DNA from: Arachidicoccus rhizosphaerae
GTDB taxonomy: Bacteria > Bacteroidota > Bacteroidia > Chitinophagales > Chitinophagaceae
DNA length: 64,000 nucleotides
Assembly (NCBI RefSeq): GCF_900107765.1
Contig: NZ_FNQY01000005.1
Span: forward strand, 1 to 64,000
Direction: 5' to 3'
This document shows positions 1 to 8,579 of the stretch, piece by piece. A program made the position numbers and the translations under genes. Position 1 is the stretch's first letter, and each line of letters begins with the position of its first letter. A model generated the notes under the pieces. The model did no database searches. It was not told the origin of the DNA and worked only from the letters and a program-made list of their open reading frames with translations.

Positions 1-1
1 A

Positions 2-15
2 CAGTAATTCAGAGT
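2..15 (+). repeat. Left terminal inverted repeat of the IS
   Basis: CAGTAATTCAGAGT, the perfect reverse complement of 1914-1927. Base 1 (a) and base 1928 (a) do not pair, so the repeat stops at 2 and 1927. Confidence 0.8.
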
Positions 16-170
16 AGAATTTCTTTTTACTGTTGACGGAGCTTCCAGAGAATGACAAAAAATATTTTTCGCACTAATTTAATTATAGTTTCTTTGTAGG
101 GTAGGATTTGTGTTGGCAGCGCAGCAAGCTAAAATCCTGTATTAAAATAAAATACTATATAATGAGCACA

Positions 171-262
171 GTATCGCCCAGGCGATACCTCAATATTCTC
201 CATAACTTTTTACTTTTATCAACTTCGAGTTGACAGCCCGTTCCTGAGACGGGCTTTTTTTT
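171..262 (+). terminator. Hairpin series in the IS leader ending in a Rho-independent terminator
   Basis: Three consecutive hairpins stand upstream of the transposase. GTATCGCC/GGCGATAC (171-178 with 181-188) has a 2-nt gap. TCAACT/AGTTGA (219-224 with 228-233) has a 3-nt loop. AGCCCGT/ACGGGCT (235-241 with 249-255) is followed by a T run to 262. The last is a textbook intrinsic terminator. It could insulate the transposase from outside transcription, a common IS strategy, and it leaves only about 100 bp for an internal promoter. Confidence 0.7.
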
Positions 263-449
263 GCGTTAAGAACTAATACAAATATACAATATATATTAAT
301 TATAAACAACTAATATTTAATAAAATAAAAAATATTTTCCGCGATTTAGCCCTTTTTTTGCTTAGGAGAATTTTCAGGATTTCTGTTCTACGGATCTGGT
401 ATACCAGCTCGACAAAATACACTCCCATTTTGTTGGTTCACCCAAGCAA

Positions 450-1739
450 TTGTTTGGTGATGTAAAAGATAGTCGCATAGAAGGGTGCTGTACTTATAGC
501 CTCCCAAATTTATTGATGCAGTGCGTCTACATGTTTCAGATACACGGTGGTAGTCGTAATAAAATGAATGGTCTGGCATGCTATGGTAAGTATTTTAAAG
601 AGAATTTTGAGCTTCAGTTCCCTGGTTTGACCTGGGCTCATTTTGACACCGTAAACAACGCCATTGGTTCTGTTAGCACCGATGACCTTTCCAATGCTCG
701 CAAGCTCCTTATTAAGCAATTGATCAGGAAGAAAGTGTGTAGGGCCAAGGATGGGTATCACCACATTATCTTTGATGGAACTGGTGTGTGCAGTTATAAG
801 AATGCACCCGTGGACAACGCTTATTATAGAACAAAAAACGACACCACTACTTATTATGCTTATGTGTTGGAGGCCAAACTCCTTACAAACGACAATATGG
901 TATTATCTGTAGCCAGTGAAATGCTCAACAACGATAACAATGAAGAATTTGACAAACAGGACTGTGAGGGCAAAGCCTTTAAGCGGCTGGCGGCCCGCAT
1001 ACATGAGGATTTTCCGCGTCTTCCAATTTGCATTCATTTAGACGGGCTGTATGCCAATGGCCCTGTAATGGACATCTGCGAGCAATATGGCTGGAAGTAT
1101 ATAATTACACGGAAGGATGGTAATTTAAAAAAACTTGATGAGCAGATAATAGACAAGAGTTCTAAGGAAAAGAAGGTTTTTAGCTACCCGGTAGTCGTCA
1201 ACCCGAAAGGTAAAAATGTTATCTATGGCGACGCTAGTTTTTGCTGGGTAGATGGGCTCACCCATCAGGATCATCAATTTAATTATATGGAAGGCTTAAT
1301 ACCTGTTTATGATCCAAAGCAGGAAGCCACGGAGTTCACTAAGTTTGCCTATATAACAAACCTTGAAATCAAGGACTCTGCTGTAGATAATGATAAGCTG
1401 GAAAAAGCTGTCATTGCGAGGGTAGAATGCGGAAGAGTACGCTGGAAAATAGAGAACGAGGGGTTTAATATCCAGAAGAATAATGGCTTTAACATGGAGC
1501 ATAAGTTTGTCCGAAATAGCATCATTAACCTGCATAAATACTATATCCTGCTTCAGATAGCTCACATTATTACACAGCTGGCTATAAAATCAAAAGTGGT
1601 ATCTGCATTTTTAGCAAAAGACGGAAGAGCAACGGTTCAGCTGTTGTGGACAATGCTAATGTCCGTAATAACTGTGACGCTTCTGGATGCCGAAAAACTA
1701 TATGCGGGACGTGCTAAGTGTCAAATCCGGCTGGAATGA
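450..1739 (+). CDS. DDE transposase, IS4-superfamily-like
   Basis: It would cut and join DNA at the ends of the surrounding insertion sequence. A plausible catalytic triad is visible: Asp109 in IIFDGTG, Asp198 in IHLDGLYANG and Glu335 in WKIENEGFN. The segment around Glu335 resembles the C-terminal catalytic block of DDE_Tnp_1 enzymes. The start is unusual. TTG at 450 is the first start-like codon used here, but the frame is open back to 366 (stop TAG at 363-365) and the upstream residues read like a natural N-terminus without any ATG. The gene may therefore begin at another non-ATG codon, or have lost its start. The element's exact IS family is not assigned. Confidence 0.8.
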   Translation: MFGDVKDSRIEGCCTYSLPNLLMQCVYMFQIHGGSRNKMNGLACYGKYFKENFELQFPGLTWAHFDTVNNAIGSVSTDDLSNARKLLIKQLIRKKVCRAKDGYHHIIFDGTGVCSYKNAPVDNAYYRTKNDTTTYYAYVLEAKLLTNDNMVLSVASEMLNNDNNEEFDKQDCEGKAFKRLAARIHEDFPRLPICIHLDGLYANGPVMDICEQYGWKYIITRKDGNLKKLDEQIIDKSSKEKKVFSYPVVVNPKGKNVIYGDASFCWVDGLTHQDHQFNYMEGLIPVYDPKQEATEFTKFAYITNLEIKDSAVDNDKLEKAVIARVECGRVRWKIENEGFNIQKNNGFNMEHKFVRNSIINLHKYYILLQIAHIITQLAIKSKVVSAFLAKDGRATVQLLWTMLMSVITVTLLDAEKLYAGRAKCQIRLE

Positions 1740-1913
1740 GTTTGGGGCAGGAGGATAAGCCGTTAAACCTTACTGAAAAACAATTTATTAACCCCTAACA
1801 CAAAAACAAAACCAAGCCAATCTGCACCAAAAATTAAGACTCAGCCTACTGAGGTGGCCAAACTATGCCTGATATCGAAAATCCTGTCTTAAACCGGAAA
1901 AAGTAAATAATTC

Positions 1914-1927
1914 ACTCTGAATTACTG
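1914..1927 (-). repeat. Right terminal inverted repeat of the IS
   Basis: Reads CAGTAATTCAGAGT on the minus strand, identical over 14 bp to the left end at 2-15. It marks the lysS-proximal boundary of the element. Confidence 0.8.
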
Positions 1928-1966
1928 AAAAATAAGAACCCTTCTGCAAATTCACGAATTCCTTAC

Positions 1967-1974
1967 TATCTTTG
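1967..1974 (+). promoter_or_regulatory. Bacteroidota -7 promoter box of lysS
   Basis: TATCTTTG matches TAnnTTTG and ends 6 nt before the ATG at 1981. Transcription would start at about the initiation codon, giving a leaderless or nearly leaderless mRNA. No exact TTG -33 element is seen at the expected distance. The box overlaps the upstream in-frame TTG at 1972, which argues against that longer start. Confidence 0.6.
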
Positions 1975-1980
1975 CGCCCT

Positions 1981-3498
1981 ATGAGTCAGAATCTTTCAGA
2001 ACAAGAAATAATCCGGAGAGACAAACTAAAAGCACTGGAAGCGGCAGGCATCCAGGCTTATCCAGCTCCGTTATACCCCGTAACGCATTATTCCGAGGAC
2101 ATCAAGTCCGGTTTTACCGAAGAAAATAAAGACGACTTTGCAGATGTCACCCTGGCAGGAAGAGTCATGAGCATCAATGATAAAGGCAAAGTATTCTTTA
2201 TAAAAATCCAGGACAGCAAGGGAATCATTCAGTTATATGTCAAAAGAGATGAAATCTGCCCTGAGGAAGATAAAACATTCTGGACCCTTGTCATAAAAGG
2301 ACTCGACCTGGGTGATTTTCTGGGTGTTAAGGGCTTTGTTTTTATTACAAAGACTGGGGAAACCTCCATTCACGCAAAAGAAATCACTTTACTGGCAAAA
2401 TCCTTAAAACCCTTGCCAGTAGTTAAAAGAGATGAATCAGGTCATGTTTTTGACGCCGTATCCGACCCAGAGTTCAGATACCGTCAGCGTTATGCGGACC
2501 TGGTGATCAACCCGGACGTAAAAGATACTTTTATTAAAAGGACCAAAATCATCAATACCATCCGTGAATACCTAAACGCACAAGGCGCATTAGAGGTCGA
2601 CACACCGGTATTGCAAGCCATTCCTGGCGGAGCGGCTGCAAGGCCTTTTATCACGCATCACAATGCCCTGGATGTCCCCTTCTATCTGCGTATAGCGAAC
2701 GAGTTATATCTGAAAAGACTGATTGTAGGAGGTTTTGACTGGGTATATGAGTTTAGCAGAAATTTCAGAAATGAGGGAATGGACCGGACACACAATCCGG
2801 AGTTCACAGTATTGGAATGGTATACTGCCTATAAAGACTATATCTGGATGATGGAAATCACTGAACAGCTAATGGAAAAACTCGCCATTGCAGTTCATGG
2901 CACCACTGAAGTTCCGTTAGGAGATAAAATAATCAGCTTTAAAGCACCCTTTAAAAGAATTTCCATATTTGATGCCATTAAAGAAAATACCGGCATCGAC
3001 ATCAGTAATATGGATGAAGCGGGTCTAAGAGAAGTATGTAAGGAATTAAAAATCGAAGTAGCTCCAAATATCGGTAAAGGAAAGTTGATTGATGAGATAT
3101 TTGGTGAAACATCTGAACATACCTACACACAACCGACCTTTATTATCGATTACCCTGTTGAAATGTCGCCACTTACCAAAAAGCATCGTAGCAAGGCAGG
3201 TCTGGTGGAAAGATTTGAACTAATGATCAACGGTAAAGAAGTGGCCAATGCTTATAGCGAACTTAACGACCCGGTAGATCAAAGAGAGAGATTTGAAGAG
3301 CAGTCTAAACTCATGGAAAGAGGCGATGACGAAGCCATGTTTATAGATCAGGACTTTTTAAGAGCACTGGAATACGGCATGCCGCCAACCAGCGGTATCG
3401 GTATCGGTATTGACAGACTGGTTATGATGCTGACCAATCAGGTAAGCATACAGGATGTGCTCCTATTTCCCCAGATGCGTCCGGAAAAACAGGATTAA
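1981..3498 (+). CDS. lysS: Lysine--tRNA ligase (class II)
   Basis: Charges tRNA-Lys with lysine in the cytoplasm. The 505-residue length and domain order fit bacterial LysS: an N-terminal OB-fold anticodon-binding domain (about residues 55-150) and a class II catalytic core with motif 2 (FRNEGMDRTHNPEF, around residue 260) and motif 3 (GIGIGIDRLVMML, near the C-terminus). An in-frame TTG at 1972 would add three residues, but it lies inside the TATCTTTG promoter box, so ATG at 1981 is preferred. The gene stands alone: an IS ends 53 bp upstream and a 58-bp palindrome follows the stop. Confidence 0.97.
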   Translation: MSQNLSEQEIIRRDKLKALEAAGIQAYPAPLYPVTHYSEDIKSGFTEENKDDFADVTLAGRVMSINDKGKVFFIKIQDSKGIIQLYVKRDEICPEEDKTFWTLVIKGLDLGDFLGVKGFVFITKTGETSIHAKEITLLAKSLKPLPVVKRDESGHVFDAVSDPEFRYRQRYADLVINPDVKDTFIKRTKIINTIREYLNAQGALEVDTPVLQAIPGGAAARPFITHHNALDVPFYLRIANELYLKRLIVGGFDWVYEFSRNFRNEGMDRTHNPEFTVLEWYTAYKDYIWMMEITEQLMEKLAIAVHGTTEVPLGDKIISFKAPFKRISIFDAIKENTGIDISNMDEAGLREVCKELKIEVAPNIGKGKLIDEIFGETSEHTYTQPTFIIDYPVEMSPLTKKHRSKAGLVERFELMINGKEVANAYSELNDPVDQRERFEEQSKLMERGDDEAMFIDQDFLRALEYGMPPTSGIGIGIDRLVMMLTNQVSIQDVLLFPQMRPEKQD

Positions 3499-3539
3499 TC
3501 AAGGAAAGGAGACACCACCTTAATTTCAAGCCAATTTCA

Positions 3540-3597
3540 TTATTTTCTTAATACTAGAGGCCCCACACGTGTGGGGCCTCTAGTATTAAGAAAATAA
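3540..3597. repeat. 58-bp perfect palindrome, probable bidirectional terminator
   Basis: The left arm 3540-3568 and right arm 3569-3597 are exact reverse complements with no spacer. The centre is CACACGTGTG, flanked by GGCCCC/GGGGCC and AT-rich outer arms. It starts 42 bp after the lysS stop. As RNA it would form a 27-bp stem with a tetraloop-sized turn, and the outer arms supply a U-rich side in either direction. Intrinsic terminators rarely reach this length without a loop. Confidence 0.85.
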
Positions 3598-3661
3598 CAT
3601 GCAGCTATTGGCAGGCCTTCAACATATGTCCATCTAAAATTATAATTGACTATAGAAAATT

Positions 3662-3708
3662 AAAAAGACCCATCCCTATTGATTGGTTATAATCAATACG
3701 GACGGGTC
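3662..3708 (-). terminator. Intrinsic terminator of the haem operon
   Basis: On the minus strand, GACCCGTCC-TATTGATT pairs with AATCAATA-GGATGGGTC across a short loop with small mismatches, followed by TTTTTA. It lies 47 bp past the stop of the DUF6607 gene, the last gene of the operon. Confidence 0.65.
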
Positions 3709-3754
3709 AAGAATTCAGATATTTTCATTCTATGGATTGTTTACTCCAATCCAT

Positions 3755-4693
3755 TTATAATGTATCCAGAATCACTACATATTTATCCATTAGCCGTCTG
3801 ATTGCGGCCTTCCTGTCCTTTGGTTCAGCTTTGGTTTGCGCATTTTCCAAATCATCTAATGATTCATAAAGACGCTTGCCATCCACCTTTCCTTTTAACT
3901 GAACAAAATCTGCTTTGTCAAGGATCTCATCCCAGTTACCACGTACATCAGCCCAAAAATCAGCCTTATAGCCGCTCCAGAAGGTCTTTGCTGCATCACA
4001 TTCACCATCTGGGAGTCTTACATAATCATTATAGCCTTTTTCCTCAGCAAGAGTACTATCAGAAGTATTATCTTTTCTGATAATTTTCTTATTGTCCTGT
4101 TCATGGATATACCCCTGATCAGAAACCACAAGACGGTTTGTCCTGTTCATTACATTATAGTCCTTTCTGGTTGTATATTCTCTTCTGGGTAAAGGAGCAT
4201 CCGTTGTATTCAGCCAAAAGGTCTGATCGTTCAAATTAACCCATTTCCCGGCACCCATATAACGAGGTGCGTCAGTCACTTCCCAAACAGATTGCGTCCA
4301 GGTATCCTTAACATCTTTGGGAGAGACTTTTACTTTTTTCCAGGTTTGATCTTTTACATACTCCCAGCGAACATTTTTTTCAAAATCCCAGTCTTCACGC
4401 CAATGCTTGATAATTGTTCCGCCTGGTACAACAAGAATATGCTGAATCACCACTTTTTTGGGTGTTTTTATTATTGGCAATTCATATTCCGTAACCGGGC
4501 GATTATCCCTTGGATGTGATTTGAATGTATTGTTCGTGTCGTTGGTAAAAGTCTCGGCATAGTTAAAGGTTACCGCAAAGCAGCCACATAACTTATCGAT
4601 AGAAGATTTATCCAGTGCAGACTGAGCATGACCAAGGCTAATCCCCATTGGCACTGCCATTAACAGCGGCAGAATTTTTTTAGAAATTCCCAT
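3755..4693 (-). CDS. DUF6607 family exported protein
   Basis: A 312-residue protein with a signal peptide (MGISKKILPLLMAVPMGISLGHAQ) and no further membrane segments, so it is probably periplasmic or outer-membrane associated. The sequence, rich in Trp, Tyr and Asp with WREDWDF and GAGKWVNLNDQTFW segments, matches my memory of the DUF6607 family, whose biochemical role is unknown. It is the third gene of a minus-strand unit, 55 bp after the HmuY gene. Its constant place beside a TonB receptor and HmuY suggests a role in haem handling; that is inference from context only. Confidence 0.75.
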   Translation of the reverse strand: MGISKKILPLLMAVPMGISLGHAQSALDKSSIDKLCGCFAVTFNYAETFTNDTNNTFKSHPRDNRPVTEYELPIIKTPKKVVIQHILVVPGGTIIKHWREDWDFEKNVRWEYVKDQTWKKVKVSPKDVKDTWTQSVWEVTDAPRYMGAGKWVNLNDQTFWLNTTDAPLPRREYTTRKDYNVMNRTNRLVVSDQGYIHEQDNKKIIRKDNTSDSTLAEEKGYNDYVRLPDGECDAAKTFWSGYKADFWADVRGNWDEILDKADFVQLKGKVDGKRLYESLDDLENAQTKAEPKDRKAAIRRLMDKYVVILDTL

Positions 4694-4748
4694 AATTAAA
4701 AATTTATAGATTGATGATTATTGCTTTATTTATTTAAAATTGTACTTC

Positions 4749-6167
4749 TTATTCAGCTGCTTTTACAAGCGCATATTCAATGTTCGGATAACCTCTGGTT
4801 CCGCCATCCTGACTGATAAAGTTGTTGAATCTCAGTTTATAGTAATTGCCGATCGGATCTTTGATAATAAAGAATCTATCTGTATATACTCCAATGGCAG
4901 TCCCGGTAGTTGCACGCCAATTTGAACCAATGGCATCTCTTTCTCCACTAAAGCTCAGACCAGTCAGATCCTTGGCAGCGAAGGCGTCATACTTAACATC
5001 TGCCGTCTTGACTTCAGCAGCCTGCACACCGTCATAATTATTAATAAACACAAGATCAGAGAATGGATAATAAATGGAACTACTACCGGTGCTGGTATAA
5101 TAAGAACCTACACCCCATTGAAAATCCCACTTTTTACCGGCCGGCATCACATCCACTAAACTACCATTATCCAGGCTGACATAAGAGAAAGTATGTGAAT
5201 CATCTTTGGTAATATCAACAGTCTTAAATGTTGCGTCCGCGATTTTTGCATATTGCAACTGGTAACCGCCATCTTTTTGGATAATTCTGATTTTCATCCA
5301 GTCTCTGTTTCCGTCAGAATGTGCAGCAGCTTCGCCTCTATTGAGAATATATACTTTATTGGCTGAAGCGTCAGAAGAAATGGCACCAATCACGGTTTTT
5401 GATAAATCACCGCTAAAATCATCCACTTTTGCCAAATCACCTGATGTATAAGTACTGGTTAATACGATGCCGGCAGTATCCGCTGCAGTAACCTGGGTTA
5501 AATCCGTCTTATTGATCGCCACGGCCATTGCTTCAGGCAGCGTATTATTTAGGATTACTCTAAAGTCATCCCCGCTATAAAAACCCAGATCCCATTTGAT
5601 GCGGTTAACTGCAGTTTGCTTATTGGCGCTTAAATCTACAAATACCACATTTTCAGCTGCGCTGCCACCTTCACCACCATTGATCTTCATACTGCTTCCC
5701 TCTGAAACAATTGCAGAAAATACAACATTCAGGGAATCTGTCATCCCAACAACAACCGAACTACTGACGGAACCGATAACGAAACTCAAAAATTCATCCC
5801 CGTCAAGAGTGACTCCTGCTGCCTTGGTAACCTTAAATACGGCTTCCTGTGCACCTTGTTCATAAGGAACTTGCAAAACACCGTTGGAAGCAACCGGATC
5901 GGTTTCATATTGAGTGCCGTATGTCACACCATTCTCACCCAATTGAACTTCAATAGTACCTGCTGCATCTGCCGCTCTGGAAAAATTCAGGTGTACTTCC
6001 AGCGAAGATTCATCTGCACTGAAACCCACTTTACTTGATTCAAACTGAACCTGGTTGGCTGCCACAGGAGGATCATCCTTTTTGCAGGCAGTTAATGAAA
6101 AAGCAACGACACTCACTAACAGCATTATTTGTTTAAATGCTTTAAATTGAAAACGAAAACTCTGCAT
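4749..6167 (-). CDS. HmuY family haem-binding lipoprotein
   Basis: A 472-residue surface lipoprotein: the lipobox FSLTAC puts the lipidated Cys near residue 28, followed by KKDD. The N-terminal third resembles a Calx-beta/immunoglobulin-like segment (GTIEVQLGENGVTYGTQYE). The remainder has HmuY features: an early NRIKWDLGFYSGDDFRVILN region, and a C-terminal YYLRFNNF-type strand with a final EYALVKAAE. HmuY proteins capture haem and pass it to a TonB receptor, which is the gene immediately upstream (54 bp apart). Substrate specificity for haem is inferred from the family; haem-ligating residues were not identified. Confidence 0.82.
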   Translation of the reverse strand: MQSFRFQFKAFKQIMLLVSVVAFSLTACKKDDPPVAANQVQFESSKVGFSADESSLEVHLNFSRAADAAGTIEVQLGENGVTYGTQYETDPVASNGVLQVPYEQGAQEAVFKVTKAAGVTLDGDEFLSFVIGSVSSSVVVGMTDSLNVVFSAIVSEGSSMKINGGEGGSAAENVVFVDLSANKQTAVNRIKWDLGFYSGDDFRVILNNTLPEAMAVAINKTDLTQVTAADTAGIVLTSTYTSGDLAKVDDFSGDLSKTVIGAISSDASANKVYILNRGEAAAHSDGNRDWMKIRIIQKDGGYQLQYAKIADATFKTVDITKDDSHTFSYVSLDNGSLVDVMPAGKKWDFQWGVGSYYTSTGSSSIYYPFSDLVFINNYDGVQAAEVKTADVKYDAFAAKDLTGLSFSGERDAIGSNWRATTGTAIGVYTDRFFIIKDPIGNYYKLRFNNFISQDGGTRGYPNIEYALVKAAE

Positions 6168-6221
6168 TTCTATTGATTTAAATAATTAAAATTGTTATTA
6201 CATATTTTATATAAACCGCAT

Positions 6222-8366
6222 TTACGGCCAGCGCCAATTAATTCCGATAAAATAACTTCTTCCGTAGCTCAGCGGCAGCGGACCTCCGGTACTATGTGCC
6301 ACTTCCCCGCCCATACTGGTATTATTCAAATTGGTAACATTGAATATATTCTTAACACCGGCACTTAACTTCAATGCTTTAATAACCGGAACACTGGCAC
6401 TAAAATCCAGCCAGTTAAAAGAGCCTGTTTTTGCTAAAAAGGGGCGCTGCTCCCCATCTATCTCATCTATTTCATATTGAGACAGCGCTCCTGTGAATTT
6501 ATATTGCAGCCCTAGCTCGAGCTGAGATTTAGTAAACACATAACTAAGATCTGCGCTCAGCTCAGGGGACCAGACAAATTCAGGTAAATTTGAACTGGCA
6601 TAAGTCTGATCAGCGTAATAGGTATTATATTTAGCCACATAAGCAAATCCTAAACCTGCGTGAAATCCTCCGGACTGCAGCTGGGCATTGAGAGAGGTAC
6701 CTAATGTCTTATATTTCGCCAGATTTATATAAGAATAGACATTCGTTCCCAAACTGGGATCTAAGGCCATTTCTATCCTGTTTCTATAATCATTATAGAA
6801 GAAATTCCAATCCGCACTTGCCTGTAAACCGGAAGCCGGTAAATGCAGCCAGCTAACAGAAGCGCTATAGGCATGCGCATATTCTGCCTTTAAATTTTCA
6901 TTTCCTTTGATGGAATGGTTGGCATCAAAGAACCAAAAATATAATTCTCTAAGCGCAGGGGCTCTGAAACCGCGTGCATAAGACAGTCTTAACGCGAGGT
7001 CATGCCCTAAATTAATTTTTGCGTTTAAGGCCGGAATGACCGGCGGAGCATCATAGATGGAATTTTTGCTAAAGCGAAGACCTGGCCGGACTGCTAACCA
7101 GCTGAAAGGCTTATAATCTCCTGACACAAACAAAGAATAATTATCAATGGTCGGTTCGCCTTCAATTCTTGGTCCGCTCCCTTTCTCATGGGTTAGTTCA
7201 AGGCCAATTAAGCCTTCCAGCTTTTCATTGAATTTGTGATGGCCTGTGAGTCTTATAAACCCGCTGTTAAAATCCGATTTTTCCTGTAAATCGGGATCCG
7301 GAATTAAATTCCTTACTCCAGTTTCAGTATTATAAGTCGTGGTTCTTGTTCTACGGCTATAAAGTTGATAAGAGCCATCCATATTAAAGCGCCAGCTTTT
7401 CTCGGGCGTCCAGTTAAGATTCATCTGATGCGTGGATCTGTCCGTCAGATACTCTTTATCAGTAGCCTGCAGGGTATTCGGATTTTCGGCTCCAAGCGAC
7501 CAGATATCTTCCTGGAGATATTGAAATCTATACCATCCGCTCCATTTCTTATCCTGAAAACCAACCCTGGCTCCTGCCAGCCACTGCTCTTTAGGTAACC
7601 AATCCTTGGTTCTGGAACCTTTGTTTTCCTCAGCAGTCCAGCCACCAAAATTATTTCTGGTCAAAGAAGCATCTGCAAATATCTTTCCTTTACGCCAGTT
7701 TAATCCAAGATTTCCATTATGTACACCATCCTTATCGAATGGCTGATATTCATTCCCAGCCGTCTGTTCCAGTAAATTGATCTCTGCGCCAAAATGGCCT
7801 AATTTCGGCTCTTTTACTTGACTGATGGTAAGGCTTGTTGATTTTGTAATTATATTGATTACACCGGCCAGCGCGTCAGCGCCGTACATGACAGATAACG
7901 GTCCCTCTACGATTTCAATCCGTTCAATGCTATGTAAATCTATCTGACTCAAACTGTTTCTGGTAGCTCCTCTATCTAATAATGGAACACCGTCCAGCAA
8001 TATTTTTATATTCTCCCCGGCCATACCTAGCAACGAAATATCTGTTTCACCCAGGGTCTGATCCGTCGACATCCGTACGCCGGTCATTGTTCTGAGAACA
8101 TCCAGCAAATCGGTACCATGCCTTCTTTCAATCGCCTTCTTATCAATCACACGAATTCTGTAAAGTGATTTTTGCAAACCTCCCGGCTCAAACATACCTA
8201 TCACTACAACTTGTTGTAATTCTGATACTTTACTGCTGTCTGTCCCTTTTTCCACATGAAATGTATCCGACTTTCCAATACCTTGGCCTTTAGCAGCAGC
8301 AACTGCTGACAATCCATATAAAAAGCCAACTGCAAAAATCCACTTTCCAATTCTCCCCCAGCTCAT
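6222..8366 (-). CDS. TonB-dependent outer-membrane receptor, probable haem receptor (HmuR-like)
   Basis: Imports a ligand across the outer membrane using TonB energy. The 714 residues comprise a signal peptide, a TonB-box-like segment (QQVVVIG), a plug domain (about residues 60-165, ending GPLSVMYGADALAGVINIITK) and a C-terminal beta-barrel with alternating aromatic strands and a terminal aromatic residue region (YFIGINWRWP). It lacks the large N-terminal CarboxypepD_reg domain and SusD partner of glycan receptors, which fits a metal or haem receptor. It is first in the operon with HmuY and DUF6607. No clear TAnnTTTG box was found upstream and no Fur site was recognised. Confidence 0.88.
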   Translation of the reverse strand: MSWGRIGKWIFAVGFLYGLSAVAAAKGQGIGKSDTFHVEKGTDSSKVSELQQVVVIGMFEPGGLQKSLYRIRVIDKKAIERRHGTDLLDVLRTMTGVRMSTDQTLGETDISLLGMAGENIKILLDGVPLLDRGATRNSLSQIDLHSIERIEIVEGPLSVMYGADALAGVINIITKSTSLTISQVKEPKLGHFGAEINLLEQTAGNEYQPFDKDGVHNGNLGLNWRKGKIFADASLTRNNFGGWTAEENKGSRTKDWLPKEQWLAGARVGFQDKKWSGWYRFQYLQEDIWSLGAENPNTLQATDKEYLTDRSTHQMNLNWTPEKSWRFNMDGSYQLYSRRTRTTTYNTETGVRNLIPDPDLQEKSDFNSGFIRLTGHHKFNEKLEGLIGLELTHEKGSGPRIEGEPTIDNYSLFVSGDYKPFSWLAVRPGLRFSKNSIYDAPPVIPALNAKINLGHDLALRLSYARGFRAPALRELYFWFFDANHSIKGNENLKAEYAHAYSASVSWLHLPASGLQASADWNFFYNDYRNRIEMALDPSLGTNVYSYINLAKYKTLGTSLNAQLQSGGFHAGLGFAYVAKYNTYYADQTYASSNLPEFVWSPELSADLSYVFTKSQLELGLQYKFTGALSQYEIDEIDGEQRPFLAKTGSFNWLDFSASVPVIKALKLSAGVKNIFNVTNLNNTSMGGEVAHSTGGPLPLSYGRSYFIGINWRWP

Positions 8367-8504
8367 ATAATGTTATTTCGGCTGCAAAGGTCCACTACAG
8401 AAGGGGTGTTTATTTATCGAAACGGGAAAATAAGTATCGTAATCAGGAAATTTTCATATAAAATCAATACAAAAGGATTTTTTTGGCGCTTAAACAGAGC
8501 ATAA

Positions 8505-8554
8505 AAAAAGACTTTTTGCTGCAGTTTAATTGCACTTCAGCAAAAAGTCTTTTT
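8505..8554 (-). terminator. Intrinsic terminator after the sulfatase gene
   Basis: Arms 8505-8521 and 8538-8554 are perfect 17-bp inverted repeats (core GACTTTTTGCTG). On the minus strand the stem is followed by a T-rich stretch. It lies 26 bp beyond the sulfatase stop and separates it from the haem operon. Confidence 0.8.
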
Positions 8555-8579
8555 ACATTATTTGATAAAACAGAATTCT

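Larger units (their letters stand above)
2..1927. mobile_element. Insertion sequence with 14-bp terminal inverted repeats
   Basis: The ends are visible directly. CAGTAATTCAGAGT at 2-15 is exactly the reverse complement of 1914-1927, and looser similarity continues inward (a GAATT plus T-rich stretch on both sides). One DDE transposase gene lies between them, with about 360 bp of non-coding leader on the left and about 170 bp on the right. An element of roughly 1.9 kb with one transposase is ordinary for IS4-superfamily-like elements, but I cannot name the IS family. The base before the left end is the first base of the window, so a target-site duplication cannot be tested. The right end lies 53 bp before the lysS start and spares its promoter box. 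Confidence 0.82.

Noticed and set aside
129-1892. Direct repeat AAAATCCTGT near both ends of the IS
   Set aside because: Only about 10-12 bp with mismatches and in direct orientation; the terminal inverted repeats explain the element's ends better.
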